A DNA stretch of 64,000 nt, from contig NZ_LZZW01000024.1 in NCBI RefSeq assembly GCF_014170375.1, positions 237,947 through 301,946 on the forward strand, written 5' to 3'. The notes beneath the pieces are model-generated. The model was not told where the DNA came from. It was given only the letters and a program-made list of their open reading frames with translations, and did not search any database. Every line of letters starts with the position of its first letter. The first letter of the stretch is position 1. The position numbers and the translations under genes were made by a program. Below are positions 51,093-59,078 of the stretch, one piece after another. The DNA comes from Variovorax sp. UMC13. GTDB lineage: Bacteria; Pseudomonadota; Gammaproteobacteria; Burkholderiales; Burkholderiaceae_C.

Positions 51093-53198
51093 TCAGGCGA
51101 AGGACTTGCCTTCGGCCACCAGCTTGCGGATCAGCGGTGCCGGCTCCCAGAAGGCCGCATCGTCGTGCGGGTTCCGGGCAAAGCGCTTCATCGCCTCGGC
51201 CACGTTGTAGAGGCCGACCTGGCCCGCGTAGTGCATCGGGCCGCCGCGCCAGATCGGGAAGCCGTAGCCGGTGAGGTAGACCATGTCGATGTCGCCCGCC
51301 TTCGAGGCGATGCCGTCCTCGAGGATGTGCGCGCCTTCGTTGACCAGCGCGTAGACCAGGCGTTGGACGATTTCCTCGTCGCTGATCTTGCGCGGCGTGA
51401 TGCCTTCGTCCTTGCGGTGCTGCGCGATCAGGTCCAGCACGACCTGGCTCGGAATCGCGTCGCGCTTGCCGGCCTGGTAGTCGTACCAGCCCGCGCCGGT
51501 CTTCTGGCCGAAGCGGCCCAGCTCGCAGAGCTTGTCGGCGGTCTTGCTGTACTTCATGTCGGCGCGCTCGGTGGCGCGGCGCTTGCGGATCGCCCAGCCG
51601 ATGTCGTTGCCGGCCAGGTCACCCATGCGGAACGGGCCCATCGCGAAACCGAACTTCTCGACCGCGCGGTCGACCTGCTGCGGCGTCGCGCCCTCGTCCA
51701 GCAGGAAGCCGGCCTGGCGCGAGTACTGCTCGATCATGCGGTTGCCGATGAAGCCGTCGCACACGCCCGACACCACCGCCGTCTTCTTGATCTTCTTGGC
51801 CACGCCCATCACGGTGGCCAGCACGTCCTTGCCGGTCTTGGCGCCGCGCACCACTTCCAGCAGCTTCATCACGTTGGCCGGGCTGAAGAAGTGCATGCCC
51901 ACCACGTCCCGCGGACGCTGGGTGAAGGCCGCGATCTTGTCGACGTCGAGCGTCGAGGTGTTCGACGCCAGGATCGCGCCGGGCTTGGCCACGCGGTCGA
52001 GTTCGCCGAAGACCTTTTCCTTGACGCCGAGTTCTTCGAACACCGCCTCGATGATCAGGTCGGCGTCCTTGAGGTCGTCGTAGCTCAGCGTGGTGCTCAG
52101 CAGCGCCATGCGCTGCTCGTACTTGTCCTGCTTGAGCTTGCCCTTCTTGACCTGGGCTTCGTAGCTCTTCTTGATGGTGGCCACGCCGCGGTCGAGCGCC
52201 TCCTGCTTCATCTCGAGGATCTTGACCGGCACGCCGGCGTTCAGGAAGTTCATCGAGATGCCGCCGCCCATGGTGCCGGCGCCGATCACGGCCACCGACT
52301 TGATCTCGCGCTTGGGCGTGTCGTCGGCCACGTCGGGGATCTTGCTCGCGGCGCGCTCGGCCATGAACAGGTGGCGCAGCGCCAGCGATTCGGGCGTGAA
52401 CATCAGCGCGGTGAACAGGCGGCGCTCTTCGGCCAGGCCGTCGTCGAACTTCATCTTGGCCGCGGCCTCGACGGCATCGACGCACTTGAGCGGCGCCGGG
52501 TAGTTCTTCGACATCCCGCCGACCATGTTGCGCGCGAACTGGAAGTAGGCGTCGCCCTGCGGGTGCTTGCACGGCAGGTTGCGCACCAGCGGCAGCGCAT
52601 CGCCGGTCTTGCCGGCGACCGACTTGGCGAAAGCCACGGCTTCGTCGAACAGCGATTCGGCCGAGGCCGACAGCGCGTCGAACAGCTTCTGGCCCGGCAG
52701 GCTGGCCAGCACTTCGCTCTTCACGGCCTCGCCGCTGACGATCATGTTGAGTGCGGTTTCCACGCCGAGCACGCGCGGCAGGCGCTGCGTGCCGCCGGCG
52801 CCGGGCAGCAGGCCCAGCTTGACTTCGGGCAGCGCGACGCTGGTGCCCGGTGCGGCCACGCGGTAGTGGCAGCCGAGCGCGAGCTCGAGGCCGCCGCCCA
52901 TGCAGACCGAGTGGATCGCGGCCACGATCGGCTTGGTCGAGGCTTCGAGCGCGAGGATCACGCTCAGCAGGTTCGGGTCCTGCAGCGCCTTGGCGGTGCC
53001 GAATTCCTTGATGTCCGCGCCGCCCGAGAAGGCCTTGCCGGCACCGGTGATGACGACCGACTTCACCGCGTCGTCGGCCAGCGCCTTCGCCAGTCCGTCG
53101 GTGATGCCCACGCGCGTCGCAAAGCCCAGGCCGTTGACCGGGGGGTTGGCCAGCGTGATCACGGCGACCTCGCCGAGCACTTTGTATTCAGCCGTCAT
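51093..53198 (-). CDS. fadB: Multifunctional enoyl-CoA hydratase / 3-hydroxyacyl-CoA dehydrogenase
   Basis: 701 residues, FadB/FadJ-type: an enoyl-CoA hydratase/isomerase domain at the N terminus (about 1-190, with SGGADIKEFGTA and GGGLELALGCHYRVA, the latter around residues 97-111), then the NAD-binding dehydrogenase (AVIGAGTMGGGISMNFLNAG near 302) and the C-terminal 3HCDH domains (HFFSPANVMKLLEVVRG near 427). It converts enoyl-CoA to 3-ketoacyl-CoA, feeding the thiolase in the same operon. First gene of the operon; ATG 53198. Confidence 0.93.
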   Translation of the reverse strand: MTAEYKVLGEVAVITLANPPVNGLGFATRVGITDGLAKALADDAVKSVVITGAGKAFSGGADIKEFGTAKALQDPNLLSVILALEASTKPIVAAIHSVCMGGGLELALGCHYRVAAPGTSVALPEVKLGLLPGAGGTQRLPRVLGVETALNMIVSGEAVKSEVLASLPGQKLFDALSASAESLFDEAVAFAKSVAGKTGDALPLVRNLPCKHPQGDAYFQFARNMVGGMSKNYPAPLKCVDAVEAAAKMKFDDGLAEERRLFTALMFTPESLALRHLFMAERAASKIPDVADDTPKREIKSVAVIGAGTMGGGISMNFLNAGVPVKILEMKQEALDRGVATIKKSYEAQVKKGKLKQDKYEQRMALLSTTLSYDDLKDADLIIEAVFEELGVKEKVFGELDRVAKPGAILASNTSTLDVDKIAAFTQRPRDVVGMHFFSPANVMKLLEVVRGAKTGKDVLATVMGVAKKIKKTAVVSGVCDGFIGNRMIEQYSRQAGFLLDEGATPQQVDRAVEKFGFAMGPFRMGDLAGNDIGWAIRKRRATERADMKYSKTADKLCELGRFGQKTGAGWYDYQAGKRDAIPSQVVLDLIAQHRKDEGITPRKISDEEIVQRLVYALVNEGAHILEDGIASKAGDIDMVYLTGYGFPIWRGGPMHYAGQVGLYNVAEAMKRFARNPHDDAAFWEPAPLIRKLVAEGKSFA

Positions 53199-53522
53199 GC
53201 TGCTTTCCTTCGAATGAGAGGGTTGGAGAGGATGAACCGCGGAGCACCCCTCGCCCGGCGCAGCGCGCCCGGCGGGGACTGTCTCCGAAAAGAACGACTG
53301 TTCTTTTTTTCTGGAATTCTAGGCATTTCCGGCGACCGGGCAATGTCGCCCAGTCGCTGTTGGGACAAGGCGTCCGGATGCGGGAACGGATACCGGACGC
53401 AGAGGACGCAGAAATCACGCAGAAGACGCGAAAGAACGGCCAGATGTGTTCCTGTTCCTTTGGCGTCTTCTGCGAAATCTTCGCGCCCTCTGCGTCCGGA
53501 AGTCCGCTCTCGACAGCCGATC
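53199..53522. other. 324-base gap upstream of the fadB-like gene, with a long inverted repeat
   Basis: No gene is supported. The fadB-side half holds an AT-rich stretch (53296-53320, including a T run) that may contain its promoter, but I see no clear -35/-10 pair. The other half is the inverted repeat described separately. The livF gene ends at 53523. Confidence 0.55.
53393..53499. repeat. Long imperfect inverted repeat (about 43-base arms)
   Basis: The left arm starts CCGGACGCAGAGGACGCAGA (53393) and the reverse complement of the right arm reads CCGGACGCAGAGGGCGCGAA (ending 53499), continuing with CGCAGAAGACGC in both; only a few positions differ. The intervening loop is about 17 bases. 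This could be a small non-autonomous mobile or REP-like element, or a terminator-like structure between livF and the fadB operon. Confidence 0.8.
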
Positions 53523-54224
53523 CTAGACCTCGAGCCATTCCTTGCGCGTGGCCGCATCGGCGCGCAGGCCGTCGGGCGTGCCGTCGAACACGATGCTGCC
53601 GTGGCCCATGACCAGCGCGCGGTCGGAGATCTGCATCGCGATGGTGAGCTTCTGCTCGATCAGCAGCACCGACACGCCGCGGTCCTTGAGCCGCTTGAGG
53701 TATTCGCCCACCAGCTCGACGATCTTGGGCGCCAGGCCTTCGGTGGGCTCGTCGATGATGATCAGGTCGGGGTCGCCCATCAGCGTGCGGCACAGCGTAA
53801 GCATCTGCTGCTCGCCGCCCGAGAGCACGCCGGCCTCGTTGTGCTGGCGTTCCTTGAGCCGCGGGAACATCGCGTACATGTCGTCGAATGACCAGCGGCT
53901 GGACTTGACCGCCGCCTTGCCCTTCTGGCCCAGCAGCAGGTTCTGATGCACCGTGAGCTTGGGGAAGATCTCGCGGTTCTCGGGCACGTAGCCGATGCCC
54001 AGGTGCGCGATCTCGTAGGCCTTGCGGCGCAGGATGTCCTGGCCCTTCCAGTGCAGGCCGCCCTCGGCATGCACCAGGCCCATGATGGCCTTGGCGGTGG
54101 TCGAGCGGCCCGAGCCGTTGCGGCCCAGCAGCGCGACGATCTGGCCCGGCTGGACCTCGAAGGACACGCCGTGCAGCACATGGCTCTTGCCGTAGTAGGC
54201 GTGCAGGTCTTGGAGTTTCAACAT
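53523..54224 (-). CDS. livF: Branched-chain amino-acid-type ABC transporter ATPase (LivF), Walker A Arg
   Basis: 233 residues from ATG 54224. Walker A reads GRNGSGRST near residue 37, with Arg (CGC codon) where Lys is expected; signature LSGGEQQM near 136 and Walker B LIIIDEPTEGLAP near 155 are normal, as is the LivF-typical YVPENREIFPKLTV near 84. It couples ATP hydrolysis to the LivHM permease with LivG. Last gene of the liv set. A longer in-frame start (54377) overlaps livG and is not used. Confidence 0.9.
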   Translation of the reverse strand: MLKLQDLHAYYGKSHVLHGVSFEVQPGQIVALLGRNGSGRSTTAKAIMGLVHAEGGLHWKGQDILRRKAYEIAHLGIGYVPENREIFPKLTVHQNLLLGQKGKAAVKSSRWSFDDMYAMFPRLKERQHNEAGVLSGGEQQMLTLCRTLMGDPDLIIIDEPTEGLAPKIVELVGEYLKRLKDRGVSVLLIEQKLTIAMQISDRALVMGHGSIVFDGTPDGLRADAATRKEWLEV

Positions 54225-54236
54225 GTCAGGTCTCCC

Positions 54237-54308
54237 GCCGGGCCGCCCCAAGGGAGGCCGCGGCCCCCTCGGGGGGCAGCGAATACACGAAGTGATGAGC
54301 GTGGGGGC
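54237..54308. repeat. GC-rich palindromic element between livF and livG
   Basis: Contains GCCCCC-TC-GGGGGG (54263-54276) and flanking CCCCA/TGGGGG segments. It is shorter than and different from the 39/40/56-kb repeats but of the same general kind. Lies in the only sizeable gap between two ATPase genes of the operon. Confidence 0.55.
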
Positions 54309-54315
54309 AAAGTCA

Positions 54316-55095
54316 TCAGTGTCCTCCCTGCGCATCGGCGACAGCGGAGCCGAGATAGGCCTCCTGCACCCGCGCATTGGCGCGCACCGCGGCCGGCGTG
54401 TCGAAGGCGATCACCTCGCCGTAGACCACCACCGCGATCCGGTCGGCCAGGCCGAACACCACCCCCATGTCGTGTTCCACCGTCAGCAGCGTGCGACCCA
54501 CGGTCACCTCCTTGATGAGCGCGATGAAGTGCGCGGTCTCGGTCGTGCTCATGCCGGCCGTGGGTTCGTCCAGCAGGATCACGCTGGCGCCGCCGGCGAT
54601 GGTCACGCCGATCTCCAGCGCGCGCTGCTCGGCGTAGGTCAGGTTCACCGCCAGCACGTTGCGCTTGCGGTCCAGGCCCACCTGGCGCATCAGCTGTTCG
54701 GTGCGCTCGTTGGCATCGTCCAGGTTCGACAGGAAGCGCAGGAAGGTGTAGCGGTAGCCCAGGCTCCACAGCACGCCGCAGCGCAGGTTCTCGAACACGC
54801 TGAGCTTGGGGAAGATGTTGGTGATCTGGAAGCTGCGCGACAAGCCCATGCGGTTGATTTCATAGGGCCGCATGCCGTTGACCCGCTGCCCGTTGAGCAG
54901 CACGTCGCCGCTGGTCGGCGTGAGCCGGCCGCTGATGAGGTTGAACAGCGTGGACTTGCCCGCGCCGTTGGGCCCGATGATGGCGACGCGCTCGCCGGCC
55001 TTCACCGCGAGGTTGGCGCCACGGATGATCTCGGTCTTGCCGAAGTTCTTGCGCAGGTCCTTGAGTTCCAGTGCGTAGTTCAATGTGGCGCTCAT
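54316..55095 (-). CDS. livG: Branched-chain amino-acid-type ABC transporter ATPase (LivG)
   Basis: 259 residues from ATG 55095. Walker A GPNGAGKST near 42; the LivG-typical GLSRSFQITNIFPKLSVFEN near 87; a signature reduced to LTYAEQRALEIG near 150 rather than LSGGQ; Walker B VILLDEPTAGMS near 172. It pairs with LivF on the LivHM permease. The ATG overlaps the livM stop (ATGA). The atypical C-loop is common in LivG-like proteins. Confidence 0.92.
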   Translation of the reverse strand: MSATLNYALELKDLRKNFGKTEIIRGANLAVKAGERVAIIGPNGAGKSTLFNLISGRLTPTSGDVLLNGQRVNGMRPYEINRMGLSRSFQITNIFPKLSVFENLRCGVLWSLGYRYTFLRFLSNLDDANERTEQLMRQVGLDRKRNVLAVNLTYAEQRALEIGVTIAGGASVILLDEPTAGMSTTETAHFIALIKEVTVGRTLLTVEHDMGVVFGLADRIAVVVYGEVIAFDTPAAVRANARVQEAYLGSAVADAQGGH

Positions 55096-56411
55096 GCCGT
55101 CTCCCCGCGCTTGATCTCGCGCTCGATCACTTCCTGTGCCGCGCCCCACTCACGCACGAAGCGGCGACGCACGATTTCCAGCAGCACGCCGCCGACGACC
55201 ATCAGGCCGACCGAGACCGTCCAGCTGGTCGCGCTCGAGGTGTCGAGCGTGAAGCCGAAGAAGCGGACCGTCGGGCCCAGGGCCGCGTTGAGCTGCATGT
55301 GGTAGATCATCTCGACCACGCTCGCCACGCCGGCGACCAGCACGGCACCGGTCGCGAACAGCCCGGCGTAGAGTTTCCAGAAGGGCTTGAAGAGGCCGAA
55401 CTTGGCCACCCGCAGGTTCATCATGATCAGGCTGGCCACGCCGCCCGGCGCGAACATCACCATGAACAGGAAGATCAGGCCCAGGTACAGCAGCCAGGCC
55501 TTGCTGAGCTCGGACAGCAGGATCGAGGCGAAGACCAGCAGCACCGCACCGATGATCGGCCCGAAGAAAAAGGTCGCGCCCCCCAGGAAGGTGAACAGCA
55601 GGTAGCCGCCCGAACGCAGGCCGTTGAGGCTGTCGGCCGCGTTGACGATCTCGAAGTTGATCGAGGCCAGCCCGCCGCCGATGCCGGCGAAGAAGCCCGC
55701 GATGATGAAGGCCGTGTAGCGCACGCGCTGCGTGTTGTAGCCGATGAACTCGACCCGCTCGGGATTGTCGCGCACCGCGTTCAGGATCCGGCCCAGCGGG
55801 GTGCCGGTGAAGGCGAACATCAGCGCGGTGCAGATAAAGCAATAGACCGCGATCAGGTAGTACACCTGCATCTGCGAGCCGAAGTTCAGGCCGAAGAAAG
55901 GCGTGCCGTAGACCCGGTTGGTGGTGATGCCGCCCTCGCCGCCGAAGAAGGTAGGGAACATCAGCGCCATCGAGGCCACGAGCTCGCCCAGGCCCAGCGT
56001 GATCATCGCGAAGGTGGTGCCCGACTTCTTGGTCGTGACGTAGCCGAACAGGATGGCAAAGAACATGCCGCCCAGGCCGCCCACCAGCGGGATCAGCACC
56101 AGCGGCACCGGGATGCTGCCCTTGGCCGCCAGGTTCATGGTGTGGATGGCGATGAAGGAGCCCAGGCCGGTGTAGACCGCATGGCCGAAGCTCAGCATGC
56201 CGCCCTGCCCCAGCAGCATGTTGTAGCTCAGGCAGATGATGATCAGGTAGCCGATCTGCGAGAGCATGGTCAGCGCCAGGCTGCTGCGGAACAGCATGGG
56301 CGCGACGATCAGCGCGATGGCGAACAGCGACCACACCAGGATGCGGCCGAGGTTCCAGGGCTTGAAGCGGTGGTAGCGCACGGGCGCCGACGCGGATGCA
56401 ATTGAATTCAT
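55092..56411 (-). CDS. livM: Branched-chain amino-acid-type ABC permease (LivM)
   Basis: 439 residues from ATG 56411, longer than the usual 330-420. About ten helices; the family segment NMLLGQGGMLSFGHAVYTGLGSF is near 63 and the permease loop GTPLGRILNAVRDNPERVEFIGYNTQRVR near 204. A C-terminal extension carries two more helices. Forms the inner-membrane channel with LivH. A longer in-frame start (56444) lacks support. The palindromic tandem repeat lies just upstream. Confidence 0.92.
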   Translation of the reverse strand: MNSIASASAPVRYHRFKPWNLGRILVWSLFAIALIVAPMLFRSSLALTMLSQIGYLIIICLSYNMLLGQGGMLSFGHAVYTGLGSFIAIHTMNLAAKGSIPVPLVLIPLVGGLGGMFFAILFGYVTTKKSGTTFAMITLGLGELVASMALMFPTFFGGEGGITTNRVYGTPFFGLNFGSQMQVYYLIAVYCFICTALMFAFTGTPLGRILNAVRDNPERVEFIGYNTQRVRYTAFIIAGFFAGIGGGLASINFEIVNAADSLNGLRSGGYLLFTFLGGATFFFGPIIGAVLLVFASILLSELSKAWLLYLGLIFLFMVMFAPGGVASLIMMNLRVAKFGLFKPFWKLYAGLFATGAVLVAGVASVVEMIYHMQLNAALGPTVRFFGFTLDTSSATSWTVSVGLMVVGGVLLEIVRRRFVREWGAAQEVIEREIKRGETA

Positions 56412-56474
56412 CTCAGTTTTCCAGCACGCCATTGCGTGACACACGACACATGAAACCGGCAGATCTCGAGGCGA

Positions 56475-56641
56475 GGGATACCGCGGAACCGGCTTTGCCG
56501 GGTCGCTGGTATCGCCCCCTTGAGGGGGAAGCGCCGCAGGCGCATCGGGGGTGGTCCAGGGATACCGCGGAACCGGCTTTGCCGGGCCGCTGGTATCGCC
56601 CCCTCGAGGGGGAGGCGCCGAAGGCGCATCGGGGGTGGGCT
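56475..56641. repeat. Dispersed palindromic repeat, two tandem 84-bp copies (C1, C2)
   Basis: The same element as copies A and B occurs twice in direct orientation with a period of 84 bases (GGATA at 56476 and 56560). Each has the GATACC...GGTATC hairpin, a CCCCCT/AGGGGG stem and GGCGCC-GCA or GAA-GGCGC. Only a few bases differ between the copies. It separates livM from livH inside the operon, where it could attenuate transcription or protect mRNA ends. Confidence 0.9.
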
Positions 56642-56647
56642 TGCATC

Positions 56648-57601
56648 TCAGTCTTCACGGGTGCCGAGCAGGCCCTTGGGGCGGAAAATCAGGATCAGCA
56701 CGAGGAACAGGTACGGCAGGATCGGGGCGACCTGCGAGATGGTGAGCTTCATCAGCTCGTAGCCGAAGGTCTGGTCGGTCACGGCCACGCCCAGGCCCTG
56801 CAGGCCGGTGGCGACCGAATAGTCCATGGCCACGGCGAAGGTCTGGACGATGCCGATCAGCAGCGAGGCCAGGAAGGCGCCGGCCAGCGAGCCCATGCCG
56901 CCGACCACCACCACCACGAAGATGATCGACCCCACCGAGGCGGCCATCGCCGGCTCGGTGACGTAGGTGTTGCCGCCGATCACGCCGGCCAGGCCGGCCA
57001 GCGCGGCGCCGCCGCCGAACACCAGCATGAACACGCGCGGCACGTTGTGGCCCAGCGCCTCCACCATCTCCGGGTTCTTGAGCGCGGCCTGGATCACCAG
57101 CCCGATGCGGGTGCGCGTGAGCAGCAGCCAGACCGACACCAGCATCAGCATGGCGACCAGCATGATGAAGGAACGCGACTTGGGGAACTGGGTGCCGTAG
57201 AGCGTGAACAGCGGACCCTGCAGCTGCGTCGGCAGGCCGTAGGGCACGGTGGAACGGCCCCACAGCAGCTGCACCACTTCCAGGATCAGGTACGAGAGGC
57301 CGAAGGTCACCAGCAGCTCCGGCACGTGGCCGTACTTGTGGACCCGGCGCAGGCTGTAGCGCTCGAAGAGCGCGCCCAGCGCGAACACCACCAGCGGCGC
57401 AATGACCAGCGCCGGCCAGAAGCCGACCAGCCCCGAGATCGTGTAGGCCAGGTAGGCCCCGAGCATGTAGAAGCTGGTGTGCGCGAAATTGAGCACGCCC
57501 ATCATGCTGAAGATGAGCGTGAGGCCCGAGCTCAGCATGAACAGCAGCAGCCCATAGCTGACGCCATTGAGCAGCGAGATGACAAAGAATTCGACGTTCA
57601 T
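56648..57601 (-). CDS. livH: Branched-chain amino-acid-type ABC permease (LivH)
   Basis: 317 residues from ATG 57601 (MNVEFFVISLLNGVSYG). About eight to nine helices; LivH features SSGLTLIFSMMGVLNFAHTSFYMLGAY near 43 and RTRIGLVIQAALKNPEMVEALGHNV near 181. Inner-membrane channel partner of LivM. Lies between the binding-protein gene upstream (with an attenuator-like hairpin in the gap) and the tandem repeat downstream. Confidence 0.93.
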   Translation of the reverse strand: MNVEFFVISLLNGVSYGLLLFMLSSGLTLIFSMMGVLNFAHTSFYMLGAYLAYTISGLVGFWPALVIAPLVVFALGALFERYSLRRVHKYGHVPELLVTFGLSYLILEVVQLLWGRSTVPYGLPTQLQGPLFTLYGTQFPKSRSFIMLVAMLMLVSVWLLLTRTRIGLVIQAALKNPEMVEALGHNVPRVFMLVFGGGAALAGLAGVIGGNTYVTEPAMAASVGSIIFVVVVVGGMGSLAGAFLASLLIGIVQTFAVAMDYSVATGLQGLGVAVTDQTFGYELMKLTISQVAPILPYLFLVLILIFRPKGLLGTRED

Positions 57602-57623
57602 CGTTCCGTTCGGTGGTGAAAAG

Positions 57624-57652
57624 AAAAAGGCCCGAGTTGCGAAGTCGGGCCT
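57624..57652 (-). terminator. Intrinsic terminator/attenuator between binding protein and permease
   Basis: On the minus strand AGGCCCGA and TCGGGCCT pair around a nine-base loop, followed by TTTTTC. It is placed 23 bases after the stop of the binding-protein gene and just before livH, so partial read-through would give excess binding protein over permease, a common arrangement in ABC importers. Confidence 0.85.
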
Positions 57653-57675
57653 CGACACTCAGGCGCGGGGGTACG

Positions 57676-58908
57676 TCAGGATGGCCGCTTCATCTCGCAG
57701 CTGGTGGGCGTGCTCGCGACATAGGCTTCGTAGAACTTGACCGGTGCCAGCGTGTAGCCGGTGTTCTCCGGGCTGTAGGGGTTCTTGGCATCGGTCTTCT
57801 GCCAGCGGGTGATGTAGAGGCCCTGCTGCAGCTGGTGGTCGGACTTGCGCATCTCGACGTCGCCATTGAAGCTCTTGAACTTCATGCCTTCCAGCGCCGC
57901 CGCCACCTTGACCGGATCGGTCGACTTGGTGCGCACGAAGGCCTCGCTCAGCATCGCGTAGGCCGTGTAGACGGCGGTGGTGTACATGTCGTCGTTGAAG
58001 CGCTTCTTGTACTCGGCCATCAGCGGCACCATCACGCCAGGGGCGTTGTAGTGGCTGTAGCCCACCTGGTAGACCTTGCCGTCGGAGGCCGCGCCCATGG
58101 CGGTCGGCGTGCCGGTGGTCACGGCGTAGTAGGTGTAGAACTTGACGTTGAGGCCGGCGTCGTTCGAGGCCTTGATCAGCAGGGCCAGGTCGGAACCCCA
58201 GTTGCCGGTGATCACGGTGTCGGCACCCGACTGCTTGATCTTGGCGATGTAGGGGGCAAAGTCGCGCACCTGGGCCAGCGGGTGCAGGTCGTCGCCGACG
58301 ATCTGCACATCGGGGCGCTTGGCCTTGAGGTTTTCCTTCGCGTACTTGGAGACCTGCTGGCCGTGCGCGTAGTTCTGGTTGATCAGGTAGACCTTCTTGA
58401 TGTCGGCCTGGTCCTTCATGAAGGTGGTCAGGGCCTCCATCTTCATGGACGTGTCGGCATCGAGGCGGAAGTGCCAGTAGCTGCACTTGCTGTTGGTCAG
58501 GTCGGGGTCGACCGCCGCGTAGTTGAGGTACAGCACCTCCTTGCCGGGGTTGCGCGCGTTGTGCTTCTCGAGCGCGTCCATGATCGCCAGCGCCGGGCCC
58601 GAGCCGTTGCCCTGCACCACGTAGCGGGCGCCCTGGTCCATGGCCGAGCGCAGCGCGCTGGTGGTTTCCTGGGGGCTCAGCTTGTTGTCGATGCCGATGA
58701 TCTCGAACTTCACGCCGGCCACGTTCTTCTTGTTGAACTCCTCGGCCAGGAACTGGAAGGTCTTGAGCTGGTTGGTGCCGACCGAGGCCATCAGACCCGA
58801 CAGCGGGTCGAGCCATGCGATCTTCACGGTTTCGCCCTGCTGGGCCCAGGCGCCGGCGGCGCTGGCGGCAATCAGGGAGGCGGCGAGAAACTTGACTGGA
58901 AATTGCAT
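57676..58908 (-). CDS. livK: Branched-chain amino-acid-type ABC periplasmic binding protein, copy 1
   Basis: 410 residues: signal peptide (MQFPVKFLAASLIAASAAGAWAQQ), then a type I periplasmic binding fold with VKIAWLDPLSGLMASVGTNQ near 28 and SPQETTSALRSAMDQGARYV near 79. Two Cys (SKCSYWHF near 142 and TSCEMKRPS at the end) may form a disulphide. Closely related to the paralogue at 59079-60311, differing most between residues about 255 and 330. Ligand probably a branched amino acid or other carboxylic acid. Confidence 0.92.
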   Translation of the reverse strand: MQFPVKFLAASLIAASAAGAWAQQGETVKIAWLDPLSGLMASVGTNQLKTFQFLAEEFNKKNVAGVKFEIIGIDNKLSPQETTSALRSAMDQGARYVVQGNGSGPALAIMDALEKHNARNPGKEVLYLNYAAVDPDLTNSKCSYWHFRLDADTSMKMEALTTFMKDQADIKKVYLINQNYAHGQQVSKYAKENLKAKRPDVQIVGDDLHPLAQVRDFAPYIAKIKQSGADTVITGNWGSDLALLIKASNDAGLNVKFYTYYAVTTGTPTAMGAASDGKVYQVGYSHYNAPGVMVPLMAEYKKRFNDDMYTTAVYTAYAMLSEAFVRTKSTDPVKVAAALEGMKFKSFNGDVEMRKSDHQLQQGLYITRWQKTDAKNPYSPENTGYTLAPVKFYEAYVASTPTSCEMKRPS

Positions 58909-58945
58909 GGTTGTCTCCTGGGTCGTTGGTCTGAGTGCGAGCGAG

Positions 58946-58975
58946 ATTACAAGCCTTTGCAGGTCGGACCGTCAG
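58946..58975 (-). promoter_or_regulatory. Possible sigma-70 promoter for binding-protein copy 1
   Basis: On the minus strand CTGACG (58975 to 58970) lies 18 bases from TGTAAT (58951 to 58946), about 38 bases before the ATG at 58908 and downstream of the shared palindrome. Matches are four of six and five of six to consensus. Confidence 0.4.
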
Positions 58976-59044
58976 GGAATGCCCGTAACGGCCGCCTCGG
59001 AGAGAGCGTTTCTATCGCCCACGCGACAGGCGGCACGGAAAAAT

Positions 59045-59060
59045 CCTACCGTGCGGTAGA
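59045..59060. promoter_or_regulatory. CTACC-N4-GGTAG palindrome upstream of binding-protein copy 1
   Basis: CCTACCGTGCGGTAGA, about 137 bases before the ATG at 58908. A near-identical palindrome with the same central TGCG occurs upstream of copy 2. Two genes with the same upstream palindrome suggest a shared regulator; no regulator gene is adjacent. Confidence 0.5.
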
Positions 59061-59078
59061 ACTTCGCCGTGCACCATC

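Noticed and set aside
50784..53891. A plus-strand open frame of 1035 codons.
   Set aside because: Antisense to the fadB-like gene, which has clear domains and motifs; the plus-strand translation is low-complexity.
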